From Solimonas sp040754295 (GTDB lineage Bacteria; Pseudomonadota; Gammaproteobacteria; Nevskiales; Nevskiaceae), in assembly GCA_040754295.1 (NCBI GenBank), contig JBFMCQ010000016.1:1-61810 (forward strand): a DNA stretch of 61,810 bases, given 5' to 3'. Numbering within the stretch: the stretch's first letter is position 1; each line of letters begins with the position of its first letter. Both the position numbers and the translations under genes were made by a program. The notes beneath the pieces were generated by a model. That model was not told where the DNA came from. It made no database searches and saw nothing but the letters and a program-made list of their open reading frames with translations. This document shows, one piece after another, positions 24,955 through 33,855 of the stretch.

Positions 24955-26291
24955 AGAACTGGATTACCCGTAGCGCGGGCGTGCTGCTGCCATTGAGCGC
25001 GCTGCCGTCGCAGCGGCTCGGCGAGGACGCCGATCGTTTCGTCGATCTGTGCGCGGACGCCGGCTTCGGCGTCTGGCAGATCCTGCCGGTCGGGCCGTCC
25101 ACGCACGCCAATCCGTTCCAGCCGGCGTCCGCCTGTGCCGGCGACACGACGCTTTTGCCGGCCGAACCGCCGGCCTTCGACGCGCGCGCGTTCGACGCCT
25201 TCGTCGAGCGCGAAAGCGACTGGCTCGAGGACTGGGCGCTGTTCAGCGCCTTGCGCCGCACGCACCAGGGCGCGCCCTGGTGGCAGTGGGCGGAGCCGCT
25301 GCGCCGTGCCGAGCCGGCCGCGCTGGCCGCGGCGCGGCGCCGGCTCGGTGCACTGATCGACGCCGAGCTGCGCGCGCAGTTCGCGTTCGAGCAGGCGTGG
25401 AGCGCCCTGCGCCGCTGCGCGAACGCGCGCGGCGTACGGATCTTCGGCGACGTGCCGCTGTTCGTCGCGCACGACTCGGCAGACGTCTGGCTGCACCGCG
25501 AGCTGTTCGAAGTCGATGCCGAAGGCCGCTGCGGCGCGACCGTGGGCGTACCGCCGGACTACTTCTCGGAGACCGGCCAGTCCTGGGGCTACCCGCCTTA
25601 TCGCTGGGCGCGGATCGCGGCGCAGGGCTGGCGCTGGTGGCGACGCCGCTTCGAAGTGCAGGCGCGTCGCTTCGATCTGCTGCGGCTCGACCATTTTCGC
25701 GGCTTCGCTGCGTTCTGGCGCATTCCCGGCGGCGCGGCAACCGCTGCGGCCGGCCGCTGGACGCCGGGGCCCGGTCGCGCCGCGATCGATGCGCTCGCCG
25801 ACGTGCTCGGGTCGACCCGGCTGGTCGCCGAGGATCTCGGCGAAATCACGCCGGACGTCATCGCGCTGCGCAAGGCGCTCGGCATCCCCGGCATGCGCGT
25901 GCTGCAATTCGCCTTCGACGGCAACCCGCACAACGAGCATCTGCCGGCACACCACGAGCCGGACAGCGTCTGCTACACCGGCACGCACGACAATGACACG
26001 ACGCTCGGCTGGTGGAACGCCGCGCCCGAGGACGTGCGCCGGCGCGTGCGCGATCTGCTCGGCGACGACATCCAGATGCCGCAGGCGCTGGTCGACTGCG
26101 CCTGGGCCTCGCCGGCGCCGCTTTCGATCGTGCCGCTGCAGGACCTGCTCGGCCTGGGCACGGAAGCACGCACCAACCGTCCCGGCATCGCCGAAGGCAA
26201 CTGGGGCTGGCGCTTCGACTGGGCGCAGCTGCCGGCGGACGCGGCGGCGCGCTGGCGCGAGGCGCTACGTCAACACGGTAGGGCGGTTTAG
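24951..26291 (+). CDS. malQ: 4-alpha-glucanotransferase (GH77)
   Basis: A 446-residue GH77 amylomaltase that rearranges alpha-1,4-glucans. It shows IFGDVPLFVAHDSADVW, PDYFSETGQSWGYPPYRW, the nucleophile region LRLDHFRGFAAFWRIP, the acid/base LVAEDLGEITPDV and CYTGTHDNDTTLGWW. It is somewhat shorter than the usual 500 residues, mainly at the C-terminus, but all catalytic blocks are present. ATG 24951 overlaps the GH57 stop by four bases, so the two are co-translated. The sequence just past its TAG is in the same frame as a gene remnant. Confidence 0.93.
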   Translation: MKNWITRSAGVLLPLSALPSQRLGEDADRFVDLCADAGFGVWQILPVGPSTHANPFQPASACAGDTTLLPAEPPAFDARAFDAFVERESDWLEDWALFSALRRTHQGAPWWQWAEPLRRAEPAALAAARRRLGALIDAELRAQFAFEQAWSALRRCANARGVRIFGDVPLFVAHDSADVWLHRELFEVDAEGRCGATVGVPPDYFSETGQSWGYPPYRWARIAAQGWRWWRRRFEVQARRFDLLRLDHFRGFAAFWRIPGGAATAAAGRWTPGPGRAAIDALADVLGSTRLVAEDLGEITPDVIALRKALGIPGMRVLQFAFDGNPHNEHLPAHHEPDSVCYTGTHDNDTTLGWWNAAPEDVRRRVRDLLGDDIQMPQALVDCAWASPAPLSIVPLQDLLGLGTEARTNRPGIAEGNWGWRFDWAQLPADAAARWREALRQHGRAV

Positions 26292-26327
26292 TTAGCCGCG
26301 AGACGTTCGAGTTTCTGCGCGCTCGCG

Positions 26328-26579
26328 AAGAACAATTCGCACGAGTGGCTCTGGGGTTCTGAGGGGAACGACGGCAGCACGAACGACGCCAACATCACCG
26401 CAGCGGGCAGCCTGCCGGCCAGCGACAGCGAGCTCGCGGCGCTCACGCGCTGGATGAACGAGCGCAAGGGCGGTCTGCTGGCGATGGGCGACCACCACTA
26501 TCTCGGCGCGTCCATGTGCCATCGCATTCCGCGCATCCGCTCGATGCGGCGCTGGACCAGTGGGTGCTCGATCGGCTGA
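26328..26579 (+). pseudogene. Fragment of a conserved hypothetical protein
   Basis: Without any start codon, this frame encodes NNSHEWLWGSEGNDGSTNDA, then LPASDSELAALTRWMNERKG and LLAMGDHHYLGASMCHRIPR, ending at TGA 26577. It reads as an internal piece of a larger conserved protein that I recall only as hypothetical. It starts abruptly about 37 bp after malQ and its last part overlaps the next frame. It is best explained as a truncated remnant. Confidence 0.5.
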
Positions 26580-26935
26580 AGCTGGTCGATGACGACATCT
26601 GGGCGTACCTGAAGGATCGGCTGTTCTGGAGCAAGGGCGGCCCCGGCCCCGGCGGCCCATGCCTGTCCTGCCCGCCGCTGGAGGCTTTCGAAGCGGCGGT
26701 GCTCGGCGGCGTCGTGCGCGCGACGATGCCGCTGGCGGCCGCGATCAAGAAGGACGTGGACGCGCGCTCCGAGCAGCTGCGCATGCTCACGCCGGAGGAT
26801 CTCGTCGACGCCGCGCTCGAGGGCGCGCGAGCCGGTGCCGCGGACTTCCGCCGCGCGCTGGCGGAGTCGGTCGCCGAGCTCAAGCCGCTGCTCAAGGCGG
26901 GCAGGGAGACCAAGGCCGAAGCACGGCCACGCTGA
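26516..26935 (+). CDS. Hypothetical protein, possibly a gene 3' remnant
   Basis: A 139-residue frame that looks coding from about base 26540 (DAALDQWVLDRLKLVDDDIW), with a Gly/Pro/Cys turn GGPGPGGPCLSCPPLEAFEA and a charged helical C-terminus (TPEDLVDAALEGARAGAADF, then KPLLKAGRETKAEARPR). I do not recognise it. The first residues overlap the preceding fragment in another frame, so the annotated start may be artificial and the true N-terminus lost. A strong hairpin follows 18 bp after the stop. Confidence 0.45.
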   Translation: MPSHSAHPLDAALDQWVLDRLKLVDDDIWAYLKDRLFWSKGGPGPGGPCLSCPPLEAFEAAVLGGVVRATMPLAAAIKKDVDARSEQLRMLTPEDLVDAALEGARAGAADFRRALAESVAELKPLLKAGRETKAEARPR

Positions 26936-26952
26936 GGCGCGCAGGGGAACGG

Positions 26953-26990
26953 ATGGCCGCCGGTCGGTGGGGACCGGCGGCCATTTGTAG
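26953..26990. terminator. Perfect 13-bp stem hairpin, terminator-like
   Basis: ATGGCCGCCGGTC (26953-26965) and its exact reverse complement (26972-26984) flank a six-base loop, followed by a short T run (TTTG). It ends the 26516 frame on the plus strand and faces the end of the PIN-domain gene on the minus strand. Confidence 0.6.
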
Positions 26991-27111
26991 GGTGGGCTTC
27001 GAGTTCGCGGCCCAACGCACGCACCGACAGGCGTTGCTGCCGGGCAAGGACTTCGCGTGCGGCTGCAGGGCCGCAACAAAGCTCATCGTGGTGGTGGTGG
27101 GGCGCTCGGGC

Positions 27112-27525
27112 TCACGCGGCGATGAACGGATTCAGCACGCGGATGTCGCCGTAGTGCTGCCCATGATTCAAATCCTCGCTGTAAAGCGTCTCGCAGCCGC
27201 CCAACTGCGCGGCGGCGAGGATGGCGCCGTCCCAGTAACTGAGCTGATAGCGCTTGCAGAGCTGGATGCCGCGCAGGACCACGCCGAGATCGATGGGGAT
27301 CGGCTCGATCGCTGTGATCTGTTTGATGAAAGCCAGCGCGGATTTCTCGCTCAAGGGATGCGCCAGTTTGCGCACGGCATTGACATAGAACTCCTGCACC
27401 ACCTGCGTGGACAGACGCCAGTTGCCCTGCGTCAGCAGCGCGCGCGCGACGCGCGATTTGTCTGCCTCCGCCGCAGCGGTGGACGCGGCGTAGAGCAGGA
27501 TGTTGGTGTCAAGGAACGCGGGCAT
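27112..27525 (-). CDS. PIN-domain ribonuclease toxin (VapC-like)
   Basis: A 137-residue PIN protein with the conserved acidic set: Asp in FLDTNILLYA near the N-terminus, Glu in STQVVQEFYVNA, Asp in SYWDGAILAAA and Asp in LYSEDLNHGQHY. These coordinate Mg2+ for RNA cleavage. The gene overlaps the 3' end of the small RHH gene upstream by 17 bp, the standard arrangement of an antitoxin-toxin operon. Target RNA is unknown. It lies in a patch of gene remnants, consistent with a horizontally moved module. Confidence 0.85.
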   Translation of the reverse strand: MPAFLDTNILLYAASTAAAEADKSRVARALLTQGNWRLSTQVVQEFYVNAVRKLAHPLSEKSALAFIKQITAIEPIPIDLGVVLRGIQLCKRYQLSYWDGAILAAAQLGGCETLYSEDLNHGQHYGDIRVLNPFIAA

Positions 27526-27748
27526 CGGCGTAGGTGCGCGACCGCGAGGGCTTTTCGCCGACCTCCACCTGTTCCTGGTCGATCATCCGCCACAGCGACT
27601 CCCATTCAGCGGCGTGTTGATCAGTGCCGCATTCGATATTGCTCAGGTAATCCCTGACCAGGCGGCTGACCGAGGTGCCGCGCTTGGCCGCGATGACCCG
27701 GGCACGGGTGTAGGTCTTGTCATCGACTGCGACAGTCAGGTTTTTCAT
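27509..27748 (-). CDS. Ribbon-helix-helix antitoxin (VapB-like)
   Basis: A 79-residue protein: an N-terminal RHH fold (MKNLTVAVDDKTYTRARVIA, then RGTSVSRLVRDYLSNI) for DNA binding and a flexible C-terminal tail expected to wrap the PIN toxin. Its end overlaps the toxin start by 17 bp. The tandem CTGTGAAA/CTGTGAAC repeats 13-28 bp upstream of the ATG are a likely operator for autoregulation. Confidence 0.8.
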   Translation of the reverse strand: MKNLTVAVDDKTYTRARVIAAKRGTSVSRLVRDYLSNIECGTDQHAAEWESLWRMIDQEQVEVGEKPSRSRTYADARVP

Positions 27749-27760
27749 GGGCTTATCTCA

Positions 27761-27776
27761 CTGTGAAACTGTGAAC
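27761..27776. promoter_or_regulatory. Tandem 8-bp repeats upstream of the toxin-antitoxin operon
   Basis: CTGTGAAA (27761-27768) and CTGTGAAC (27769-27776) are direct repeats in register, immediately upstream of the antitoxin start on the minus strand. Short tandem half-sites are what RHH antitoxins usually bind. Confidence 0.45.
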
Positions 27777-27902
27777 CACACTATCGCAGTCAAGCGGCCG
27801 CGGCAAGGACCGCGAGCCGCTTGGGCGGCGTTGACATGATCGCCGGGATCGACGTGCAGCGGATGCTGCGGATGCCGCGACAGCCGACACCAAACCCCCG
27901 GA

Positions 27903-28046
27903 TCAACCGTCCGGCGTCTGCTGCTGCAACTGTCGTTGCAGCGCCTCGCACTCGCGCTGTAGCCGCCGGGCGCGCAGGCGCTCGCGCCACCAGAGCGCGC
28001 AGGCGATGAAGAACAGGGCCAGCAGGGCGAGCGGGGCGAAGTCCAC
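27903..28046 (-). CDS. Small single-span membrane protein
   Basis: From GTG 28046 this encodes 47 residues: a hydrophobic helix (VDFAPLALLALFFIACALWW) followed by a basic, heptad-like tail (RERLRARRLQRECEALQRQL). The topology fits a small bitopic inner-membrane protein. I know no function. It diverges from the glutamate dehydrogenase gene by about 100 bp. A longer in-frame start at 28103 would put its leader across the neighbour's promoter. Confidence 0.4.
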   Translation of the reverse strand: MDFAPLALLALFFIACALWWRERLRARRLQRECEALQRQLQQQTPDG

Positions 28047-28090
28047 GGTCGCATGGTAGCGGCTGTCGCGGGCGCCCGCGTGGTGCCGCG

Positions 28091-28096
28091 TATACT
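28091..28096 (+). promoter_or_regulatory. Candidate -10 element for the glutamate dehydrogenase gene
   Basis: TATACT lies 49 bp before the ATG at 28145 in otherwise GC-rich sequence. No convincing -35 is seen at 16-18 bp, so an activator or an alternative sigma factor may be needed. An AGAGGAG ribosome site precedes the start codon. Confidence 0.35.
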
Positions 28097-28144
28097 GCGC
28101 CAAAAATCTGCGTGCAGCGACGCTGCCGCAAGAGGAGCACGACG

Positions 28145-31100
28145 ATGAGGTCCCATTCGGTGCAGGAGCAGGAGCTGCTGCTGGCGCAGGTGGAGGCTCT
28201 GGCGGAGTCGCGGGTGGCGGGCGCCGAGCTCGTGACCTTCCGCAGCTTCCTGCGTCACTACTACGAAATGTCCTCGATCGACGCGCTGCGCATGCGCAAG
28301 CCCGAGGAGCTGCTGCAGATTGCGTACGCTCACTGGACGCTGGCGCAGCAGCGGCCCGCGGGAACGCTGGGCCTGCGGCTCGCGCCGCCGGCGGCCGACG
28401 ACGTGCATGGACTCGCGCGGCTCGACACCGTCACCGAGGACATGCCGTTTCTCGTCGACTCGATTTACATGGCGGTGCGCAGCGCCGGCAGCTCGATCGA
28501 CTGGACCGTGCATCCGGTGCTCGCCGTGCGCCGCGACGAGGCCGGGCGGCTGCAGCAGGTGCGGCCGGTCATTGCCGGCGTCGGCAGCCCCGAATCGCTG
28601 ATCCACATCGAGTTCGAGCCGCTGGCGAGCGACCAGGCCTACGCCGCGCTGGAAGCGGACGTGCGCCAGGTGGTGCACGATCTGCGTATCGTCGTCGTCG
28701 ATTTCCCGGCGATGCGCGCGCGCCTGCGCGAGGTGGCCGACGCGCTGCGCGAAGTGCCGCCGGGCGCCAGCGCCGAGGATTTCGCCGAGGCGCAGGCCTT
28801 TCTTGCGTGGCTCGACGCCGGCCATTTCACGTTTCTCGGCGTTTCCGAGACCGAAGTCGTGCCCGGCGACGGTCGCGGCCACTTCGTATTGAAGCCCGAG
28901 GCCTCGCTCGGGCTCGCACGCAGTGGTGCGCGCTTCGCCGATCCGGACCAGCTGATCGCGCCGCCGGAGGAGCTGGACAAGTACACCGAATCGACGCGCG
29001 TGATCGTCGTGACCAAGGCGAACCACCGCTCCACGGTGCATCATCCCGAGTACATCGATGTCGTATCGGTGCGGCGCTTCAATCCAGACGGCAGCGTGCG
29101 CGGCATCTGCCGCCTGATCGGCCTGTTCTCCGCCGAGGCCTACACCGAGCGCCCGCGCAATATCCCGCTGATCCGGCGCAAGGTCGAGTACCTGCTGCGG
29201 CGCTCGCGCCTGCGCGAGGATTCGCACTCGGGCAAGAACCTGCGCGACATCCTCTATCAGCTGCCGCGCGACGAGCTGTTCCAGTCGAGCGAAGAGGAGC
29301 TGTTCGAGGTCTGCACCGGCATCCGCGCACTGCGCGACCGCCATCAGCTCAAGCTGTTCATGCGCCGTGACCGCTACGGCCGCTTTTACTCGTGCATGGT
29401 CTATCTGCCGCGCGACCGCTACGCGCGCGAGCTGCGCGACCGCATCGCCGCCGAGCTGACGTCGATCTTCAACGCCACCGGCATCGACCGCAACACGGAG
29501 TTCCTGCGCTCGGGTCTGGCGCGCATTCACTACATCGTGCGCACGCCGCCGGGCACGAGGATTCCGCTGTCGGTCGCGGAAGTCGAGGCGCGCATCCTCG
29601 CCGCGACGCGCAGCTGGCGCGACCAGCTGCGCGAGATCCTGCAGCGCAGCGGCACGGCGGCGGGACGCGCGGCCGCCTTCGTCGACGGCTTTCCGCTGTC
29701 GTATCAGGAATCGGTGCAGCCGCTAGACGCGGCCGCGGATCTGCAGTACCTGGTGCAGCTCGGGGCCGAGCGGCGGGTGCTGCCGCGACTGCTCGTCGAC
29801 ACGGCCGCTGCCGGTAAGGTCTGTCCGACGGCGTTGAAGCTGTATTGCTGGAAAGACCCGCTGCCGCTGTCCGACGTGCTGCCGACGCTGGAGAACTTCG
29901 GCCTGCGCGTGATTTGGCAGGACCCGACGCGCGTGCAGCCGCGCGGCGCAGAGGCCGTGTGGATCCAGGAGTTCCAGATCCAGGTCGCCGGCGACTGTGC
30001 GCTGGCGCCGGCGCAGCAGCGCGACTACTTCGAGAGTGCATTCCTCAGCACCTGGCACGGCGAGACCGAGAACGACGGCCTCAATCGCCTGGTGCTGCTC
30101 GGCGGACTCGACGCGCGCCAGATCGTCTGCCTGCGCACACTCACCAAGTACCTGATCCAGACCGGACTGCCGTACAGTCAGGATTACATGGAGCGCCTGC
30201 TCGCCGAGCACGCACCGATCGCCAACCTGCTCGTGCGCCTGTTCGAAACCCGCTTCGATCCGCAGATCGTCGATGCTGTACGCCGCCGGGATGAGGAGAC
30301 CGCGATCGCACAGATGCTCGACGAGCGCCTCGACCAGGTCGCCACGCTCGACGGCGATCGCGTGCTGCGAGCGTACACCGCGGTCGTGCGCGCGGCGCTG
30401 CGTACCAACTACTTCCAGCCGGCCGCCGACGGCGCGCGCAAGACTTATGTGAGCGTCAAGCTCGATCCGCGCAAGGTGCCGGAGTTGCCGGCGCCGTTGC
30501 CGATGTTCGAGATCTTCGTCTACGCGCCGGAAGTGGAGGGCATCCACCTGCGCGGCGGCAAGGTCGCGCGCGGCGGCCTGCGCTGGTCCGACCGCCGCCA
30601 GGACTTCCGCACCGAAGTGCTCGGCCTGATGAAGGCGCAGATGGTCAAGAACGCGATCATCGTCCCGGTCGGCGCCAAGGGCGGCTTCGTCGTCAAGAAA
30701 GGCGACGCGTCGAACCGCGAGGCCTGGCTCCGGCAGGGCGTCGAGTGCTACAAGACCTTCGTTCGCGGCCTGCTCGACATCACCGACAACCGCGTCGGCG
30801 ACGACATCGTGCCGCCGGCGTCGGTGGTGCGCTACGACGACGACGATCCGTATCTGGTCGTCGCCGCCGACAAGGGCACGGCGACGTTCTCCGACATCGC
30901 CAACGGCCTTGCCGCCGACTACGGCTTCTGGCTCGGCGACGGCTTCGCGTCCGGCGGCTCGGCCGGCTACGACCACAAGAAGATGGGCATCACCGCGCGC
31001 GGCGCCTGGGAGAGCGTCAAGCGTCACTTCCGCGAGATCGCGCGGCGCGACGACGCCGGCCGCGGCATCGACATCCAGAACGAGCCGTTCACGGTCATCG

Positions 31101-32980
31101 GCATCGGCGACATGTCGGGTGACGTCTTCGGCAACGGCATGCTGCTGTCGCGCACGATCCGGCTGATCGCGGCCTTCGACCACCGCCACATCTTCATCGA
31201 CCCCGACCCGGATCCCGAGATCTCGTACCGCGAGCGCGAGCGCCTGTTCCGGCTGCCGCGCTCGAGCTGGGACGACTACGACAAATCGCTGATCTCGCCG
31301 GGCGGCGGCGTCTACGCGCGCAACCTCAAGCTGATCAAGCTCTCCGAGCAGGCGCGTCAGGTGCTCGGCATCGAGCAGACCAGGCTCACGCCGCAGCAGC
31401 TGATGCGCGCGATCCTCGAGGCGCCGGTCGATCTGCTGTGGAACGGCGGCATCGGCACCTACGTCAAGCACCACCAGCAGTCCAACGAGGAGTGCGGCGA
31501 TCGCGCCAACGACGCGATCCGCGTCGACGGCCGCGACTTGCGCTGCAAGGTCGTCGGCGAAGGCGGCAACCTCGGGCTCACGCAGCTCGGGCGCATCGAG
31601 GCGGCGCTGCACGGCGTGCGCCTGAACACCGACTTCATCGACAACGCCGGCGGTGTGCACAGCTCGGATCGCGAGGTCAACATCAAGATCCCGCTGAACC
31701 AGCTGCTGCGCGAAGGCCGGCTCACGCGCGAGGTGCGCGATCCCTTCCTCGCCAGCATGACCGACGACATCGCCGGCGCGGTGCTGCGTGACAACTACGT
31801 GCAGAGCCTCGCCGTCTCGCTGCTGGAGCGCGATGCGCCCTCGCGTCTGGACGAGCATGCCAACCTGATGCGCACGCTCGAGCGCGACGGGCTGCTGGTG
31901 CGGGCGGTCGAGTTTCTGCCCGACGACGAGGGGCTCAAGGACCGGCGCGCGGCCGGCCGCGGGCTGACGCGGCCGGAGCTCTCGGTGCTGGTCTCGTACA
32001 GCAAGATCTCGCTCTACGACGCCGTTGTGAAGTCCGACGTGCCGGACGATCCGTTCTTCGACCGCGACCTGCTGGCGTACTTCCCGCCGCAGATGGTCGA
32101 GCACTACCGCGAGGTGCTGCTCAAGCACCGCCTGCGTCGCGAAATCATCGCGACGATCCTCTCGAACGCGGTCGTCAACCGCATGGGCTGCGCGTTCGTG
32201 CACCGCTTGGCCGAAGACCATGGCGTGCCGCGCGCGCAGATCGTCAAGGCCTACGCGATCGCGCACGAAATCTACGAAGGCGACCGCTACTGGCTGCCGA
32301 TCCAGGCGCTCGACCTGCAGGTGCCGGCGGCGGTGCAGCTGCGCCTGTTCGGCCGCGCGATCGGCCTGATGAGTCACGTGACCACGTGGCTGCTGAACTA
32401 CCGCTGGAGCGCGCGCCCGATCGACGACGCGGTCAAGACCTTCCGCAAGGGCATCAACGAGCTGTCGGCGTTGATGCCGGACCGCCTGCCGGGCAGCTAC
32501 CGCGCCGACTGGGACAAGGCGGTCGCCGGCATGCGCGCCGACGGCGTACCCGAGCCGCTCGCCGCGCAGCTCGCCAACACGATGGTGCTCGGCAGCGCGC
32601 CGGACATCATCGAGCTGGCCGACCACGCGCAGGTACCGCTGACCGAGGCCGCAGGTGTGTATTTCCTCATCGGCGATCGCCTGCGCATCCTCTGGCTGCT
32701 ATCGTCCATCATCGGCTTCTCGGTCAGCAGCAAGTGGCAGGCGCTGGCGCGCTCGAATCTGCGCGAGGACACCTATCGGCTGCATCGTCAGGTCGCCGCA
32801 CGCATCCTCAGCCAACCCGGCGAGAGCCCGGAGGCGCGCCTCGACGCATGGACCGCCGGCAACGAGGAGAAGGTCAAGTTCGGCATGCAGCGGCTGCAGG
32901 AGCTGCAGACGCTGGCCGGCCACGACTTCATGACGCTCGCCGTGGGCGTGCGCGAGCTGCGCAAGCTGCGGATGCTTTGA
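28145..32980 (+). CDS. NAD-glutamate dehydrogenase, large (about 180 kDa) class
   Basis: A 1611-residue enzyme that oxidatively deaminates glutamate to 2-oxoglutarate with NAD+. The long N-terminal regulatory part (about 1-700, VTEDMPFLVDSIYMAVRSAG) precedes the catalytic domain: GGLRWSDRRQDFRTEVLGLM, the substrate lysine block VPVGAKGGFVVKKGD, GDMSGDVFGNGMLLS and NGGIGTYVK. A helical C-terminal domain follows. Length matches the family (about 1600). ATG 28145 is supported by AGAGGAG nine bases upstream; the frame opens 11 codons earlier. It is followed 29 bp later by a membrane protein gene. Confidence 0.95.
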   Translation: MRSHSVQEQELLLAQVEALAESRVAGAELVTFRSFLRHYYEMSSIDALRMRKPEELLQIAYAHWTLAQQRPAGTLGLRLAPPAADDVHGLARLDTVTEDMPFLVDSIYMAVRSAGSSIDWTVHPVLAVRRDEAGRLQQVRPVIAGVGSPESLIHIEFEPLASDQAYAALEADVRQVVHDLRIVVVDFPAMRARLREVADALREVPPGASAEDFAEAQAFLAWLDAGHFTFLGVSETEVVPGDGRGHFVLKPEASLGLARSGARFADPDQLIAPPEELDKYTESTRVIVVTKANHRSTVHHPEYIDVVSVRRFNPDGSVRGICRLIGLFSAEAYTERPRNIPLIRRKVEYLLRRSRLREDSHSGKNLRDILYQLPRDELFQSSEEELFEVCTGIRALRDRHQLKLFMRRDRYGRFYSCMVYLPRDRYARELRDRIAAELTSIFNATGIDRNTEFLRSGLARIHYIVRTPPGTRIPLSVAEVEARILAATRSWRDQLREILQRSGTAAGRAAAFVDGFPLSYQESVQPLDAAADLQYLVQLGAERRVLPRLLVDTAAAGKVCPTALKLYCWKDPLPLSDVLPTLENFGLRVIWQDPTRVQPRGAEAVWIQEFQIQVAGDCALAPAQQRDYFESAFLSTWHGETENDGLNRLVLLGGLDARQIVCLRTLTKYLIQTGLPYSQDYMERLLAEHAPIANLLVRLFETRFDPQIVDAVRRRDEETAIAQMLDERLDQVATLDGDRVLRAYTAVVRAALRTNYFQPAADGARKTYVSVKLDPRKVPELPAPLPMFEIFVYAPEVEGIHLRGGKVARGGLRWSDRRQDFRTEVLGLMKAQMVKNAIIVPVGAKGGFVVKKGDASNREAWLRQGVECYKTFVRGLLDITDNRVGDDIVPPASVVRYDDDDPYLVVAADKGTATFSDIANGLAADYGFWLGDGFASGGSAGYDHKKMGITARGAWESVKRHFREIARRDDAGRGIDIQNEPFTVIGIGDMSGDVFGNGMLLSRTIRLIAAFDHRHIFIDPDPDPEISYRERERLFRLPRSSWDDYDKSLISPGGGVYARNLKLIKLSEQARQVLGIEQTRLTPQQLMRAILEAPVDLLWNGGIGTYVKHHQQSNEECGDRANDAIRVDGRDLRCKVVGEGGNLGLTQLGRIEAALHGVRLNTDFIDNAGGVHSSDREVNIKIPLNQLLREGRLTREVRDPFLASMTDDIAGAVLRDNYVQSLAVSLLERDAPSRLDEHANLMRTLERDGLLVRAVEFLPDDEGLKDRRAAGRGLTRPELSVLVSYSKISLYDAVVKSDVPDDPFFDRDLLAYFPPQMVEHYREVLLKHRLRREIIATILSNAVVNRMGCAFVHRLAEDHGVPRAQIVKAYAIAHEIYEGDRYWLPIQALDLQVPAAVQLRLFGRAIGLMSHVTTWLLNYRWSARPIDDAVKTFRKGINELSALMPDRLPGSYRADWDKAVAGMRADGVPEPLAAQLANTMVLGSAPDIIELADHAQVPLTEAAGVYFLIGDRLRILWLLSSIIGFSVSSKWQALARSNLREDTYRLHRQVAARILSQPGESPEARLDAWTAGNEEKVKFGMQRLQELQTLAGHDFMTLAVGVRELRKLRML

Positions 32981-33009
32981 GCCGGTGGATCGATGAGGGA
33001 GAAACGGGG

Positions 33010-33726
33010 ATGAACATGATCGAAGTGCAACGGCTGCCCGCCGGTCGCGGCGCCGACTGGCTGAGTCAGGGCTGGAGCCTGTTCAAGCAGGCGCCCGGCA
33101 TCTGGATCGGCCTCGTCGTCATCTGGATGCTGCTCGCGATCGCGAGCGACTTCGTGCCGGTTGCCGGGGCGCTCGCGCTGAACCTGGTCAGTCCGGCCTT
33201 GACCGCCGGCGTCTGCATCGGCTGCCGCAGCCTCGAAGGCGGGCAGGGCCTGCGCATCGGTCATCTGTTCGCGGCGTTCCAGACCGACCGGATCGGGCCG
33301 CTGATCGTCGTCGGCGCACTCGGGCTCGCGGGTGTCCTCGCGCTGTTGCTCGTTGCCATGCTGCTTGGCATGGGCTTCGCGACCGGCGGTGGGATGCACG
33401 ACATCGACAGCATGGGCCCGGGCATGCTCCTCGCCGGGCTGCTGGTGCTGGTGCTCGCGGTGCCGCTGGCGATGCTGCTGTGGTTCGCGCCGCCGCTGGT
33501 CGCGCTCGACGGTATCGCGCCCGTGGACAGCCTCAAGCTCAGCTTCAGCGCGTGTCTGCGCAATTTCGCGGCGCTGACGGTGTGGGGCCTGCTGGCGTTC
33601 GTGCTGCTGGTCGTCGCGGCGATTCCGCTGCTGCTGGGCTGGCTGATCGCAGTGCCGCTGCTGGCCGCCGCGTACTACCGGATGTATCGCGAGATCTTCG
33701 CGGCGCCCGCGGCACCGTCGCCGTGA
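33010..33726 (+). CDS. BPSS1780-family integral membrane protein
   Basis: A 238-residue protein with about six membrane segments and a short cytoplasmic N-terminus (VQRLPAGRGADWLSQGWSLF) typical of the BPSS1780/YciC-like family. A Met/His/Asp-rich loop (GGGMHDIDSMGPGM) lies near residue 130. Function is not established. It follows the glutamate dehydrogenase with a GGGAG site upstream, so it may be co-transcribed. It converges on zapE across 129 bp with no clear terminator. Confidence 0.8.
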   Translation: MNMIEVQRLPAGRGADWLSQGWSLFKQAPGIWIGLVVIWMLLAIASDFVPVAGALALNLVSPALTAGVCIGCRSLEGGQGLRIGHLFAAFQTDRIGPLIVVGALGLAGVLALLLVAMLLGMGFATGGGMHDIDSMGPGMLLAGLLVLVLAVPLAMLLWFAPPLVALDGIAPVDSLKLSFSACLRNFAALTVWGLLAFVLLVVAAIPLLLGWLIAVPLLAAAYYRMYREIFAAPAAPSP

Positions 33727-33855
33727 GCCGCGTTTTCGTCAGCGGCGGCCCGGGCTGCGTCGACCGCAACTGATCCCAACGCCGCACGGGCGTCAGTGCC
33801 CCGGGCGTTTCGCCGCAGACGACGCAGGCTTTTGTGAGCACTGCGGACGAAGCCG

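Noticed and set aside
29723..32626. Minus-strand open frame of 967 codons opposite glutamate dehydrogenase
   Set aside because: Low-complexity antisense shadow; the plus strand carries complete enzyme motifs.
33727..33855. Possible terminator between the BPSS1780-family gene and zapE
   Set aside because: Only short imperfect GC palindromes without a T run are visible.
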